Below are positions 7,915-16,871 of a stretch of DNA of 64,000 nucleotides, in pieces; position 1 is the first letter of the stretch, and each line of letters begins with the position of its first letter. Under the pieces are notes generated by a model, which was not told where the DNA came from, did not search any database, and saw only the letters and a program-made list of their open reading frames with translations. Source of the DNA: Flavobacterium azooxidireducens. GTDB taxonomy: Bacteria; Bacteroidota; Bacteroidia; Flavobacteriales; Flavobacteriaceae. Position numbers and translations under genes: made by a program. The stretch covers positions 372,001 through 436,000 of the forward strand of contig NZ_CP096205.1 of the NCBI RefSeq assembly GCF_023195775.1. Reading direction: 5' to 3'.

Positions 7915-8736
7915 ATGATACAAATTATAAAATCATACCTGAATTTCCTATGGAACTCCAAAAACCAACACGGAGTTCACTCTCCATTTGTGTTTGATTT
8001 GGTGACAAAATGTTTTTATGATAAAACTAAATATCTCGAATATTCCATTCTAAAAGAATACCGAAAATCACTTTTGGAAAACGAAACAATAATTGAAGTA
8101 ACCGATTTTGGTGCCGGCTCAAGAGTTTTTAAATCCAATCAAAGAAAAATTTCTGCTATTGCAAAAAACGCCGGAATTTCTCAGAAAACAGCGGAATTGT
8201 TATTTAGAATTAATAACTATTTTCAACCGGAAAATGTTTTAGAAATTGGAACTTCGTTGGGATTGGCGACTATTGCTCTTTCGTTAGGAAATAAAAATTC
8301 GAGAATAATTACGTTGGAAGGTTGCCCGCAAACAATTTTAATTGCAAAAAATCAATGTCAATTACAAAATCTAAATAACATTGAATTTATAAACACAAAA
8401 TTTGAAGACTACCTCAAAAACCTTCAATCCGCAACCCGCAACCCGCAACTAATTTACTTTGACGGAAATCATTCTAAAAAAGCCACTTTAACCTATTTCG
8501 AACTTTTATTACCGACCATTTCAAACGATTCGGTTTGGATTTTTGATGACATTCATTGGTCAAAAGATATGGAAGAAGCTTGGGAAATAATTAAAAATCA
8601 TCCAAAAGTTACCGTTACGATTGACACTTTTCAATGGGGAATCGTTTTTTTTAGAAAAGAACAAGAGAAAGAACATTTCATCATCAATCCAAATAAAAAT
8701 ATCAGTTCGTATATTTTTGAACGAATTAGGATTTAA
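7915..8736 (+). CDS. Class I SAM-dependent methyltransferase
   Basis: This protein is about 273 residues from the ATG at 7915. I prefer this start over the upstream in-frame TTG at 7906, which sits inside a repeat hairpin. A Rossmann core is visible: VLEIGTSLGLATIALSLG is motif I (SAM-binding glycine loop), IITLEGCPQTI follows, and SVWIFDDIHW lies near the catalytic face. The pattern resembles O-methyltransferase/caffeoyl-CoA-type enzymes (DUF-type in flavobacteria). The substrate is unknown. The residues ATRNPQL (about 173-179) are encoded by the heptamer repeat GCAACCC at 8431-8450, an apparent in-frame repeat insertion just before the IYFDGNHS motif. Confidence 0.8.
   Translation: MIQIIKSYLNFLWNSKNQHGVHSPFVFDLVTKCFYDKTKYLEYSILKEYRKSLLENETIIEVTDFGAGSRVFKSNQRKISAIAKNAGISQKTAELLFRINNYFQPENVLEIGTSLGLATIALSLGNKNSRIITLEGCPQTILIAKNQCQLQNLNNIEFINTKFEDYLKNLQSATRNPQLIYFDGNHSKKATLTYFELLLPTISNDSVWIFDDIHWSKDMEEAWEIIKNHPKVTVTIDTFQWGIVFFRKEQEKEHFIINPNKNISSYIFERIRI
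8431..8450. repeat. Heptamer array inside the methyltransferase gene
   Basis: GCAACCC occurs twice plus a partial third unit. It is the complement of the GGGTTGC arrays found between genes at 23894 and 30491, and here it is translated in frame. Confidence 0.75.
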
Positions 8737-8823
8737 ATTGTAACAAAGTCCGTTTTTTTTCTACTTATAAGAAAATTATATAATCCGATTTCTGAATTCA
8801 AATTTCTAAATTCTCAATTAACT

Positions 8824-9513
8824 ATGGCAAATCCATTAATCAAAATAACCAATCTAAAACGAAACTTTATTTTAGGAAGTGAAACGATTTATGTTCTAAA
8901 AGGTATCGATTTAGAAATTAACAAAGGTGAATATGTTGCTTTGATGGGTCCGTCGGGTTCAGGAAAATCAACTTTGATGAACCTTTTGGGTTGTTTGGAT
9001 ACGCCAACATCCGGAACATATATTTTGAATGGAAAAGACGTAAGTCAAATGCACGATGACGAGTTAGCTGAAATCAGAAATAAAGAAATTGGATTCGTAT
9101 TTCAAACGTTCAATTTGATGCCGAGAACGACGGCTTTAGACAATGTAGCTTTACCGATGGTCTATGCTGGTTACTCAAAATCGGAACGAAATGTACGAGC
9201 AACAGAAGTGCTCACACAAGTGGGATTAGCGGATAGAATGGATCATAAACCCAACGAACTTTCGGGTGGTCAACGTCAACGTGTGGCAGTTGGAAGAGCA
9301 TTGGTTAACAAACCTTCTATAATTTTGGCGGATGAGCCAACCGGAAATTTAGATTCCAAAACATCTGAAGAAATCATGGCTTTGTTTGGCGAAATTCATA
9401 AAAATGGAAATACGGTAATTTTGGTAACGCACGAAGAAGAAATTGCAGCCTATGCACACCGAATTATTCGTTTGCGAGACGGAATTATAGAAAAAGACGA
9501 GCGGATAAAATAA
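8824..9513 (+). CDS. ABC transporter ATP-binding protein, LolD/MacB-type
   Basis: This 229-residue ATPase subunit shows Walker [10 protein letters not shown] (42-50), a Q-loop, signature LSGGQ (146-150), Walker B LADEPTGN and the switch histidine in VILVTHEEE. The length and the pattern [16 protein letters not shown] place it in the LolCDE/MacB/FtsE-like group, which drives mechanotransmission-type permeases for lipoproteins or peptides. No permease gene lies next to it, so the partner is encoded elsewhere. It is followed by a small membrane ORF with its own promoter. Confidence 0.88.
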   Translation: MANPLIKITNLKRNFILGSETIYVLKGIDLEINKGEYVALMGPSGSGKSTLMNLLGCLDTPTSGTYILNGKDVSQMHDDELAEIRNKEIGFVFQTFNLMPRTTALDNVALPMVYAGYSKSERNVRATEVLTQVGLADRMDHKPNELSGGQRQRVAVGRALVNKPSIILADEPTGNLDSKTSEEIMALFGEIHKNGNTVILVTHEEEIAAYAHRIIRLRDGIIEKDERIK

Positions 9514-9521
9514 ACAATTTG

Positions 9522-9529
9522 TAACTTTG
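9522..9529 (+). promoter_or_regulatory. -7 promoter box before a small membrane ORF
   Basis: TAACTTTG fits TAnnTTTG, 20 bp before the ATG at 9549. It suggests separate transcription of the 44-residue ORF and the ATP-grasp gene. Confidence 0.45.
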
Positions 9530-9548
9530 TTCTATAAGTTTTACAAAT

Positions 9549-9683
9549 ATGAAAACACTTATTATCGTCATAATTGTTCTTTTTGTGGCCGTTATTATTG
9601 TAACAAGAATGGCAAATAAACAAAGAGGAAATCGTCGAAATCGAAGTTTCAAAACCAATTATTATTCCAAAAAGAAACAATAA
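9549..9683 (+). CDS. Small single-pass membrane protein (44 aa)
   Basis: This short ORF has one hydrophobic segment (about residues 4-18, LIIVIIVLFVAVIIV) followed by a basic tail rich in Arg, Asn and Lys (NKQRGNRRNRSF). It is preceded by a TAnnTTTG box and ends 4 bp before the next start codon. The amphipathic charge layout (hydrophobic N-terminus, basic cytosolic tail) fits a real small inner-membrane protein. I do not recognise a family and assign no function. Confidence 0.5.
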   Translation: MKTLIIVIIVLFVAVIIVTRMANKQRGNRRNRSFKTNYYSKKKQ

Positions 9684-9687
9684 TCTG

Positions 9688-10557
9688 ATGAAAATTGGAA
9701 TACTAACGTGTGCCCGATTACCTGAACTTTTAGAATCGGATCAAAAATTAATTCCGCTTTTTGCAAAGAAAAATATTGCTGCAAAAGCAGTGATTTGGGA
9801 TGATGAATCGGTCGATTGGACTGAATTTGATTATCTAATTTTCAGAAATACGTGGGACTATTATCAAAAAGAAATTACGTTTAATTTATGGTTGGATAAA
9901 ATTGAATCGTTAGGTATTAAAACACTCAATCCGATTTCTATCATCAAAAAAAACAAGCATAAATTTTATTTAAAAGAACTAGAAAAAGAAGGAATTTCAA
10001 TACTTCCGACAATCTTTTTAGAAAAAAATTCAACTTCAAATTTAAAAGAATTAATTCCTGAAAGTTGGGAGAAAATTGTCATTAAACCAGCGTTTTCTGC
10101 CGGAAGTTATTTGACAAAACTAATCGACAGAAGTGAATTAGAATCCATTCAAACAGAATTCAAAAAACATTTTGAAACCAAAGATTTTCTTTTACAGGAA
10201 TTTCGTCCTGAAATAAAAGAATTAGGGGAAACATCTTTTATCTTTTTTGATGGGAAATTTTCGCACGCTGTCAACAAAAAACCTGTTGAAAATGATTTTA
10301 GAGTTCAAATTCAATACGGCGGAAAATATACTTTAATTCAGCCCAATGCTGATTTATTGCTTCAAGCTGAATTAGTTTTATCAAAAATTCCTGAAAAATT
10401 GCTTTATGCTCGCGTTGATGGCATTGTTATCGAAAACAAACTTCACTTAATGGAAATCGAACTCATAGAACCCGATTTGTATTTTGATTTAGCTGATGGA
10501 GCGAGAGAAAGATTTGTTGAAGCTTTTTTAAGAGTTACTGAGTCGCTGAGTTTCTGA
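9688..10557 (+). CDS. ATP-grasp domain protein (RimK/glutathione synthetase-like)
   Basis: This 289-residue protein has an N-terminal pre-ATP-grasp part (GILTCARLPEL, IFRNTWDYY), then an ATP-grasp fold. IVIKPAFSAGSYLTKL contains the nucleotide-binding lysine and glycine loop, FLLQEFRPEIKELGETSFIFFDG the central strand, and LYARVDGIV...HLMEIELIEPDL the metal-ligand region. The ending LMEIELIEPDLYF is typical of the family that ligates carboxylates to amines. The substrate is unknown. The last codons (TESLSF) are part of an octamer repeat array, so the natural C-terminus has been shaped by that repeat. Confidence 0.8.
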   Translation: MKIGILTCARLPELLESDQKLIPLFAKKNIAAKAVIWDDESVDWTEFDYLIFRNTWDYYQKEITFNLWLDKIESLGIKTLNPISIIKKNKHKFYLKELEKEGISILPTIFLEKNSTSNLKELIPESWEKIVIKPAFSAGSYLTKLIDRSELESIQTEFKKHFETKDFLLQEFRPEIKELGETSFIFFDGKFSHAVNKKPVENDFRVQIQYGGKYTLIQPNADLLLQAELVLSKIPEKLLYARVDGIVIENKLHLMEIELIEPDLYFDLADGARERFVEAFLRVTESLSF

Positions 10558-10632
10558 GTGGCTGAGTAAAAAAATCTTCGTATTTTAGCAAAATAAAAAC
10601 TCAGTTACTCAGCAACTCAGAACCTCAGCAAC
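10537..10632. repeat. Inverted pair of octamer arrays
   Basis: ACTGAGTC-type units (10537-10567) and their complement ACTCAGTT/ACTCAGCA (10599-10632) flank about 30 bp before the adenosyltransferase gene. The left arm includes the stop codon of the ATP-grasp gene. The pair can form a long imperfect hairpin. Confidence 0.7.
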
Positions 10633-10638
10633 TTCCTT

Positions 10639-11208
10639 ATGAAAATATACACAAAAACCGGCGATAGCGGAACTACAGCACTTTTTGGCGGAACACGCGT
10701 CCCCAAACACCATATTCGTATTGAGAGTTACGGAACGGTAGACGAATTGAATTCGCACATCGGATTAATTCGAGACCAAAACATCAATCAATTATACAAA
10801 AATGTTTTAATTGAAGTGCAAGACCGACTTTTTACCGTTGGAGCCATTTTAGCCACACCTCCTGACAAAGAGGTTTTAAAAAATGGTCAACCGCGTTTAA
10901 ACATTAATCGAATTTCGGAAGAAGATATTCAATTATTGGAAAATGAAATTGACACAATGAACGATGCGTTGCCTCCGATGACTCATTTTGTGCTTCCGGG
11001 CGGACATACAACTGTGTCATATTGTCATATTGCACGTTGTGTTTGCCGAAGAGCAGAACGCCTATCGGTGCATCTTCACGAGTTAGAACCGACAGATGAG
11101 CAGGTTTTAAAATACTTAAACCGACTTTCTGACTACCTTTTTGTGTTGGCACGAAAGTTGTCGTTTGACCTTCAAGCGGATGAAGTAAAATGGATTCCGA
11201 GGAAGTAG
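10639..11208 (+). CDS. pduO: Cob(I)alamin adenosyltransferase, PduO type
   Basis: This 189-residue enzyme makes adenosylcobalamin from ATP and cob(I)alamin in the cytosol. The N-terminal ATP-binding loop TKTGDSGTTALFGG (5-18), the RIESYGTVDELNSHIG segment and the C-terminal CRRAERLSV/NRLSDYLFVLAR motifs are those of PduO-type ATRs. The length matches the single-domain family. Coenzyme made here would serve the mutase at 41783-45217 and fits the MeaB chaperone at 20906-21991, although the three loci are not linked in one operon. Confidence 0.93.
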   Translation: MKIYTKTGDSGTTALFGGTRVPKHHIRIESYGTVDELNSHIGLIRDQNINQLYKNVLIEVQDRLFTVGAILATPPDKEVLKNGQPRLNINRISEEDIQLLENEIDTMNDALPPMTHFVLPGGHTTVSYCHIARCVCRRAERLSVHLHELEPTDEQVLKYLNRLSDYLFVLARKLSFDLQADEVKWIPRK

Positions 11209-11212
11209 TAAG

Positions 11213-11240
11213 CAGTTCTCAGTTGACAGTTTTCAGTTAA
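11213..11240. repeat. Heptamer array (CAGTTNN x4)
   Basis: Four contiguous 7-bp units (CAGTTCT, CAGTTGA, CAGTTTT, CAGTTAA) lie directly after the adenosyltransferase stop codon. Confidence 0.8.
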
Positions 11241-11342
11241 GTACTGAGTTCTAAAAACTTAATACCGAACACTATTTTAACCACGTTCTTACCTTTAAAA
11301 AAGTAAAAAAAATACTTTTTGGTAAAATAAATCAATTTTTAC

Positions 11343-11372
11343 TTGACTATGTCTGTAGAAAATTTATTTTTG
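11343..11372 (+). promoter_or_regulatory. Bacteroidota-type promoter of the DUF2795 gene
   Basis: TTG (11343-11345), a 19-bp spacer and TATTTTTG (11365-11372) match the primary-sigma consensus TTG-N19-TAnnTTTG exactly. The start codon follows 23 bp later. Confidence 0.75.
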
Positions 11373-11394
11373 CATAAAATTAAATCGATAGAAG

Positions 11395-11616
11395 ATGTAT
11401 TGGACATTAGAATTAGCATCCTATTTAAGTGATGCACCGTGGCCAGCCACCAAAGATGAGCTTATTGACTATGCTATTAGAACGGGAGCTCCACTTGAAG
11501 TAGTGGAAAACCTTCAATCTATAGAAGACGAAGGCGAGATATATGAGTCGATGGAGGAAATTTGGCCGGATTATCCTACAGACGAAGATTATCTTTGGAA
11601 CGAGGACGAATATTAA
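11395..11616 (+). CDS. DUF2795 domain protein
   Basis: This 73-residue acidic protein shows MYWTLELASYLSDAPWPATKDELIDYAIRTG. This is the DUF2795 signature (a small helical domain with LxxxPWPATKxELI). The C-terminus is very acidic (EDEGEIYESMEEIWPDYPTDEDY). The molecular role is unknown. In flavobacteria this gene commonly lies upstream of secA, as here. It has a strong promoter and is very likely a single-gene or leader transcript. Confidence 0.85.
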   Translation: MYWTLELASYLSDAPWPATKDELIDYAIRTGAPLEVVENLQSIEDEGEIYESMEEIWPDYPTDEDYLWNEDEY

Positions 11617-11668
11617 TCAAAAATAAAAAACACCAGAAAGAAGTCTCACACGAGGCTTTTTTTTTGTG

Positions 11669-11676
11669 TAAATTTG
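11669..11676 (+). promoter_or_regulatory. -7 box for secA
   Basis: TAAATTTG fits TAnnTTTG and lies 22 bp before the secA start codon. It follows a hairpin-like CACACGAGGC / T-run end of the DUF2795 transcript. Confidence 0.5.
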
Positions 11677-11698
11677 CACATTTAAAAAAACAACCATT

Positions 11699-14600
11699 AT
11701 GAGTTTCATTAATAGTATTCTTAAAGCATTTGTGGGCGACAAATCCGAAAAAGATGTCAAAGCAATACAACCTCTTATTACTAAAGTAAAATCGTTTGAA
11801 AGCAGTCTTTCATCTCTTTCCAATGATGAATTGCGTGCTAAAACTGCTTATTTCAAAGAAAAAATAAAGCAAGCTCGTGCAGAAAAAGATGCAAAAATTG
11901 CTACACTAAAAGCTGAAGTGGATCAAATTTCGGATATTGATAAAAGAGAAGACATTTATCTTTCTATCGATGCTTTGGAGAAAGAAGCTTATGAAATTTC
12001 AGAAAAAACATTAAATGATATTCTTCCTGAAGCGTTTGCTGTGGTAAAAGAAACAGCAAGACGTTTTAAAGACAATACCAACATTAAGGTAAAAGCAACA
12101 CCGAAAGACATTGAACTTTCGGCTACAAAATCCTATATTTCTATTGAAGGTGATAATGCTATCTGGGCAAATTCTTGGAATGCTGCCGGAAAAGAAATCA
12201 CTTGGGATATGATTCACTACGACGTTCAGTTGATTGGTGGAGTTGTATTGCATCAAGGAAAAATTGCTGAGATGCAAACCGGTGAAGGAAAAACGTTGGT
12301 GGCTACTCTTCCACTCTATTTGAATGCGTTAACCGGAAACGGCGTGCATTTGGTTACTGTGAATGATTACTTGGCAAAACGTGACAGCACTTGGAAAGCT
12401 CCTTTATTTGAATTTCACGGTATAACTGTTGATTGTATTGATAATCATCAACCAAACACGGATGCGAGAAGAAAAGCGTACGAAGCAGATATTACATATG
12501 GTACAAATAACGAATTTGGTTTTGATTATTTGAGAGATAACATGGCTCATTCGCCAAATGATTTGGTGCAACGTAAACACAATTTTGCTATTGTGGATGA
12601 GGTCGATTCGGTTTTGATTGATGATGCAAGAACACCATTAATTATTTCAGGTCCGGTTCCGCAAGGTGACAGACACGAGTTTAATGAATTGAAGCCTAAA
12701 GTTGATAATTTAGTTAATTTACAACGAAATTTAGCTACCGGATTTTTAACCGAAGCTAAACGTTTAATCAAAGAAGGAAACACCAAAGACGGCGGATTTC
12801 AATTGTTGAGAGCTTACCGTTCGATGCCGAAAAATAAAGCATTGATTAAATTTTTGAGTGAAGAAGGTATCAAACAATTACTTCAAAAAACGGAAAATCA
12901 ATATATGCAAGACAACAACCGCGAAATGCCAAAAGTGGATGAAGCGTTGTATTTTGTTATCGAAGAAAAAAATAATCAAGTTGAATTAACCGATAATGGT
13001 GTGAAATTTTTATCACAAGATACGGATGAAAATTTCTTCTTACTCCCTGATATTGGTTATGAAATTGCCCGAATTGAAAAAATGAATTTGGCAAAAGATG
13101 CCGAAGCTGAAGAAAAAGAGAAATTGTTTCAGGATTTTTCGATTAAGTCGGAACGTATTCACACCTTGACTCAATTATTAAAAGCCTATACTCTTTTTGA
13201 AAAAGATGTAGAATATGTAATCATGGAAGATAAAATCATGATTGTAGATGAGCAAACCGGTCGTATTATGGATGGTCGTCGTTATTCTGACGGATTACAC
13301 CAAGCGATTGAAGCCAAAGAAAATGTAAAAATTGAAGCAGCAACGCAAACTTTTGCAACGGTTACACTTCAAAATTATTTCCGTATGTACAGCAAATTAG
13401 CGGGTATGACGGGAACGGCTGTAACAGAAGCGGGTGAACTTTGGCAAATTTATAAATTGGATGTGGTGGAAATTCCAACCAACCGCCCGATGGCAAGAAA
13501 AGATCAAGAAGATTTAATTTATAAAACGACTCGCGAAAAATTTAATGCTGTCATTGAAGATGTAACCAAATTATCCTTAGCCGGAAGACCGGTTTTGATT
13601 GGAACAACTTCGGTTGAAATTTCAGAATTATTAAGTAGAATGTTGAAGATGAGAAACATTCCACACAACGTTTTGAATGCAAAAATGCACAAAAGAGAAG
13701 CTGAAATTGTTGCGGAAGCCGGTAAAGCCGGAATTGTAACCATTGCTACTAACATGGCCGGTCGTGGAACGGATATTAAACTTAGTGCCGAAGTAAAAGC
13801 AGCCGGTGGTTTGGCCATTATCGGAACAGAACGTCACGATTCTCGTCGTGTTGACAGACAGTTGCGAGGTCGTGCCGGTCGTCAAGGAGATCCGGGAAGT
13901 TCGCAATTTTATGTTTCGTTAGAAGATAATTTAATGCGTTTATTTGGTTCTGAAAGAGTAGCCAAAGTAATGGATAGAATGGGCTTGAAAGAAGGTGAAG
14001 TGATTCAGCATTCAATGATGACCAAATCCATCGAAAGAGCTCAGAAAAAAGTAGAAGAAAACAACTTTGGTGTTCGTAAACGTTTGTTGGAATATGATGA
14101 CGTTATGAACTCACAACGTGAAGTGGTTTACAAACGCAGAAGACACGCTTTACACGGCGAACGTTTGAAAGTGGATATTGCGAATATGCTTTATGATACG
14201 TGCGAAAACATCACCAACGAAAATAAAGCCGTTGTTAATTTCAAAAATTTTGAATTTGAATTAATTCGTTATTTTTCAATTACTTCTCCAATTACAGAAA
14301 GTGAGTTTACCAAACTTTCTGAGATGGAAATTACCGGAAAAATCTACAAAGCAGCATTGGCGTATTATCACGAAAAAAATGCTAGAGATGCCAGAGAAGC
14401 TTTCCCAATCATAAAAGATGTTTTTGAAAATCCGAGTAATCAATATGAGCGAATCGTCGTTCCGTTTAGTGATGGTCAAAAAACATTGAATGTGGTTACG
14501 AATCTTAAAAAAGCATACGAAACAGAAGGAAAACAATTGGTTGCTGATTTTGAAAAAAACATCACCTTAGCTATTGTTGATGAAGCGTGGAAGAAACACC

Positions 14601-15049
14601 TTCGTAAAATGGACGAGTTGAAACAATCTGTTCAATTGGCTGTTCACGAGCAAAAAGATCCATTACTGATTTATAAATTTGAAGCGTTTAACTTGTTCAG
14701 AACAATGTTGGACAAAGTAAATAAAGAAGTGATTTCATTCCTTTTCAAAGGAGATTTACCAAATCAAAACACAGCAAATATTCAGGAAGCAAAAGAAGTT
14801 CGTCCGAAAGAAAATTATAAAACTTCCAAAGATGAAATTCCAAACAGTGATACATTAGCTGAACAAAATCGTGAAGCGGGACAAACGCAACGTCAACCAA
14901 TTACGGAAACAATTGTTCGTGAAACACCTAAAATCAACCGAAATGACACCGTTACATTAAAACACGTAATGAGTGGAAAAACGGAAACCATGAAATACAA
15001 AAAAGCCGAAAGCATGATTGCAAGCGGCGAATGGGTTCTGGTTCATTAG
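11699..15049 (+). CDS. secA: Preprotein translocase ATPase SecA
   Basis: This 1116-residue motor pushes preproteins through SecYEG. Walker A MQTGEGKTL is near residue 192 and the DEAD-like DEVDSVLIDDARTPLIIS near 300. The helicase-2 motifs ATNMAGRGTDIKL and RQLRGRAGRQGDPGSSQFY and the scaffold/wing regions are all present. It is longer than E. coli SecA because of family-specific insertions around 330-460. It lacks the cysteine-rich zinc SEC-C tail. Instead it ends in a charged linker and a small TVTLKHVMSGKTETMKYKKAE-like segment typical of Bacteroidota. A strong hairpin terminator follows. Confidence 0.97.
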   Translation: MSFINSILKAFVGDKSEKDVKAIQPLITKVKSFESSLSSLSNDELRAKTAYFKEKIKQARAEKDAKIATLKAEVDQISDIDKREDIYLSIDALEKEAYEISEKTLNDILPEAFAVVKETARRFKDNTNIKVKATPKDIELSATKSYISIEGDNAIWANSWNAAGKEITWDMIHYDVQLIGGVVLHQGKIAEMQTGEGKTLVATLPLYLNALTGNGVHLVTVNDYLAKRDSTWKAPLFEFHGITVDCIDNHQPNTDARRKAYEADITYGTNNEFGFDYLRDNMAHSPNDLVQRKHNFAIVDEVDSVLIDDARTPLIISGPVPQGDRHEFNELKPKVDNLVNLQRNLATGFLTEAKRLIKEGNTKDGGFQLLRAYRSMPKNKALIKFLSEEGIKQLLQKTENQYMQDNNREMPKVDEALYFVIEEKNNQVELTDNGVKFLSQDTDENFFLLPDIGYEIARIEKMNLAKDAEAEEKEKLFQDFSIKSERIHTLTQLLKAYTLFEKDVEYVIMEDKIMIVDEQTGRIMDGRRYSDGLHQAIEAKENVKIEAATQTFATVTLQNYFRMYSKLAGMTGTAVTEAGELWQIYKLDVVEIPTNRPMARKDQEDLIYKTTREKFNAVIEDVTKLSLAGRPVLIGTTSVEISELLSRMLKMRNIPHNVLNAKMHKREAEIVAEAGKAGIVTIATNMAGRGTDIKLSAEVKAAGGLAIIGTERHDSRRVDRQLRGRAGRQGDPGSSQFYVSLEDNLMRLFGSERVAKVMDRMGLKEGEVIQHSMMTKSIERAQKKVEENNFGVRKRLLEYDDVMNSQREVVYKRRRHALHGERLKVDIANMLYDTCENITNENKAVVNFKNFEFELIRYFSITSPITESEFTKLSEMEITGKIYKAALAYYHEKNARDAREAFPIIKDVFENPSNQYERIVVPFSDGQKTLNVVTNLKKAYETEGKQLVADFEKNITLAIVDEAWKKHLRKMDELKQSVQLAVHEQKDPLLIYKFEAFNLFRTMLDKVNKEVISFLFKGDLPNQNTANIQEAKEVRPKENYKTSKDEIPNSDTLAEQNREAGQTQRQPITETIVRETPKINRNDTVTLKHVMSGKTETMKYKKAESMIASGEWVLVH

Positions 15050-15070
15050 AAATTACAGAAGATATATTCA

Positions 15071-15104
15071 AATCCTCAACATTTTACTGTTGAGGATTTT
15101 TTAT
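15071..15104 (+). terminator. Rho-independent terminator of secA
   Basis: An 11-bp perfect stem (15071-15081 with 15088-15098) has loop TTTTAC and is followed by TTTTTATTTT. Confidence 0.9.
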
Positions 15105-15127
15105 TTTATAAATATTTCGATGTGTGA

Positions 15128-15186
15128 ATTATATAACGTTTTATAATAGTTGTATAACATAACTTTTTATGAAAAATAGAAATTTG
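15128..15186 (+). promoter_or_regulatory. Shared TATAAC-pair promoter motif (Mla operon)
   Basis: ATTATATAAC (15128-15137), 12 bp, TTGTATAACA (15150-15159), 19 bp, then GAAATTTG (15179-15186) as a weak -7 box. The same order and spacing recur before csbD (53139-53198) and, with a 24-bp pitch, before a lipoprotein gene (58621-58680). An 8-bp inverted repeat (ATTGTTCT 15202-15209, AGAACAAT 15231-15238) lies in the leader. Confidence 0.5.
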
Positions 15187-15273
15187 TAGATTATAAGAAA
15201 AATTGTTCTATCTTACTTTTCTTTTGTGAAAGAACAATAGCAATACTCTAAATAATTAACCGGATAGTTCAAT

Positions 15274-16119
15274 ATGAAAAAATTCTCCAATTTAAAAATT
15301 ATACCGTCGGTTAATAAAACCAAAGAACAAATCATCAAACTGAGTGATAAAACACTTCGTAAGAAAGAAGAAACAAGTTCTTTTTTAACGAAAACTGCTG
15401 ATGTAACGTTGTTCATTACACAAATTTTTAAAGAAACATTTTCTCGGGATTTTGAGTTCAAAGAATTTTTGAAACAATGTTATCAAATTGGATATAAAAC
15501 ACTACCACTTATTTCTATTACAGGAACAATTATGGGATTGGTTCTTACCATTCAATCACGTCCTGTTTTGATAAAATTTGGTGCAGAAACCATGTTGCCA
15601 AGTATGGTTGCACTTTCAATTATTCGGGAAATGGGTCCGGTAATCACCGCCTTAATTTGTGCAGGAAAAATTGGTTCCGGAATTGGAGCAGAATTAGGTT
15701 CGATGAAAGTAACCGAGCAAATTGATGCCATGGAAGTTTCCTCTACCAATCCGATTCGGTTTTTAATTGTTACAAGAGTATTAGCCACCACATTAATGAT
15801 ACCAATTCTGGTTTTATATGCCGATGGTTTAGGAATTTTAGGCAGTTGGATGGGAGCGAATATTAAAGGAGATGTTTCGTTTGTGCTATTCTTTTCTCAA
15901 GCTTTCAAACCGGTTGAATTTATTGATTTTATCCCGGCTTTAATCAAAACCTTCTTTTTTGGTGCCGCCATTGGTTTGGTTGGATGCTACAAAGGTTTTA
16001 ATGCAGGAAGAGGCACAGAAAGTGTTGGGAAAGCCGCAAATTCCGCAGTAGTTTTAGCTTCTTTATTAGTGATTATAATCGATATGATTGCAGTTCAAAT
16101 TACAGATATGTTTATATGA
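15274..16119 (+). CDS. mlaE: MlaE-family phospholipid ABC transporter permease
   Basis: This 281-residue permease of an MCE-type lipid transporter moves phospholipids between the membranes. After a charged cytosolic N-terminal stretch of about 60 residues comes the MlaE domain. Membrane segments run through GTIMGLVLTIQ, LSIIREMGPVITALICAGKIGSGIGAELG (split here over the conserved coupling helix), VLATTLMIPILVLYA and LASLLVIIIDMI. The N-terminal extension is longer than in E. coli MlaE. Its stop overlaps the ATPase start (ATGA), so it is the first gene of mlaEFD. Confidence 0.92.
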   Translation: MKKFSNLKIIPSVNKTKEQIIKLSDKTLRKKEETSSFLTKTADVTLFITQIFKETFSRDFEFKEFLKQCYQIGYKTLPLISITGTIMGLVLTIQSRPVLIKFGAETMLPSMVALSIIREMGPVITALICAGKIGSGIGAELGSMKVTEQIDAMEVSSTNPIRFLIVTRVLATTLMIPILVLYADGLGILGSWMGANIKGDVSFVLFFSQAFKPVEFIDFIPALIKTFFFGAAIGLVGCYKGFNAGRGTESVGKAANSAVVLASLLVIIIDMIAVQITDMFI

Positions 16120-16865
16120 TGAACGATCAAACAAATAGAAAAAAAGTGGTTGAGATAACCAATCTTAAAAAATCGTTTGGCAATCAAGTGATTTTAAAAG
16201 ATGTTACTTTATCGTTATACGAAGGAGAAAATTTAGTTGTTCTCGGAAAATCAGGAACCGGAAAATCGGTTTTAATTAAATGTTTGGTGGGATTATTGCC
16301 AACAGATAGCGGAACAATTTCGGTTTTTGATGAAAACATGACAGCTGCTTCGGGAAAAGAATTAGCTTCTATCAGAGAAAAAATGGGATTTCTTTTTCAA
16401 AGTGGAGCGTTGTATGATTCGATGACGGTGAGACAAAACATTGAATTTCCGCTACGACGGATAAAAAAAGATCTCACTGAAGAGCAAATTGAAGAAAAGG
16501 TAAAAGAAGTTTTGGAAAATGTGGGCTTAGCCGATTCAATCGACAAAATGCCTTCTGAACTTTCGGGCGGAATGCGAAAAAGAATCAGTTTGGCTCGAAC
16601 GCTCGTTATTGATCCGAAAATAATGTTATATGATGAACCAACAACCGGACTAGATCCGATTACATCTAATGAAATTAGTATGCTTATTTTAGAAATTCAA
16701 AAGAAATATAAAACATCATCCATCATTATTACACATGATATCAAATGTGCTCAAAAAACAGCCAACCGAATTATTATGTTAGACGAAGGATTAATTTATA
16801 AAGAAGGAAGTTTAGAAGAATTCGAAACATCAACAGATACAACATTACAATCATTTTTTAATTAA
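16116..16865 (+). CDS. mlaF: MlaF-family ABC transporter ATPase
   Basis: This 249-residue ATPase of the Mla lipid transporter has Walker A GKSGTGKS (44-51), a Q-loop (FLFQSGALYDSMTV), signature LSGGM (149-153), Walker B IMLYDEPTTGLDP and switch histidine ITHDIKCA. FQSGALYDSMTV and LSGGMRKR are the hallmarks that separate MlaF from other ABC ATPases. It overlaps mlaE by 4 bp, and mlaD begins 7 bp after it. Confidence 0.93.
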   Translation: MMNDQTNRKKVVEITNLKKSFGNQVILKDVTLSLYEGENLVVLGKSGTGKSVLIKCLVGLLPTDSGTISVFDENMTAASGKELASIREKMGFLFQSGALYDSMTVRQNIEFPLRRIKKDLTEEQIEEKVKEVLENVGLADSIDKMPSELSGGMRKRISLARTLVIDPKIMLYDEPTTGLDPITSNEISMLILEIQKKYKTSSIIITHDIKCAQKTANRIIMLDEGLIYKEGSLEEFETSTDTTLQSFFN

Positions 16866-16871
16866 AAAAAT

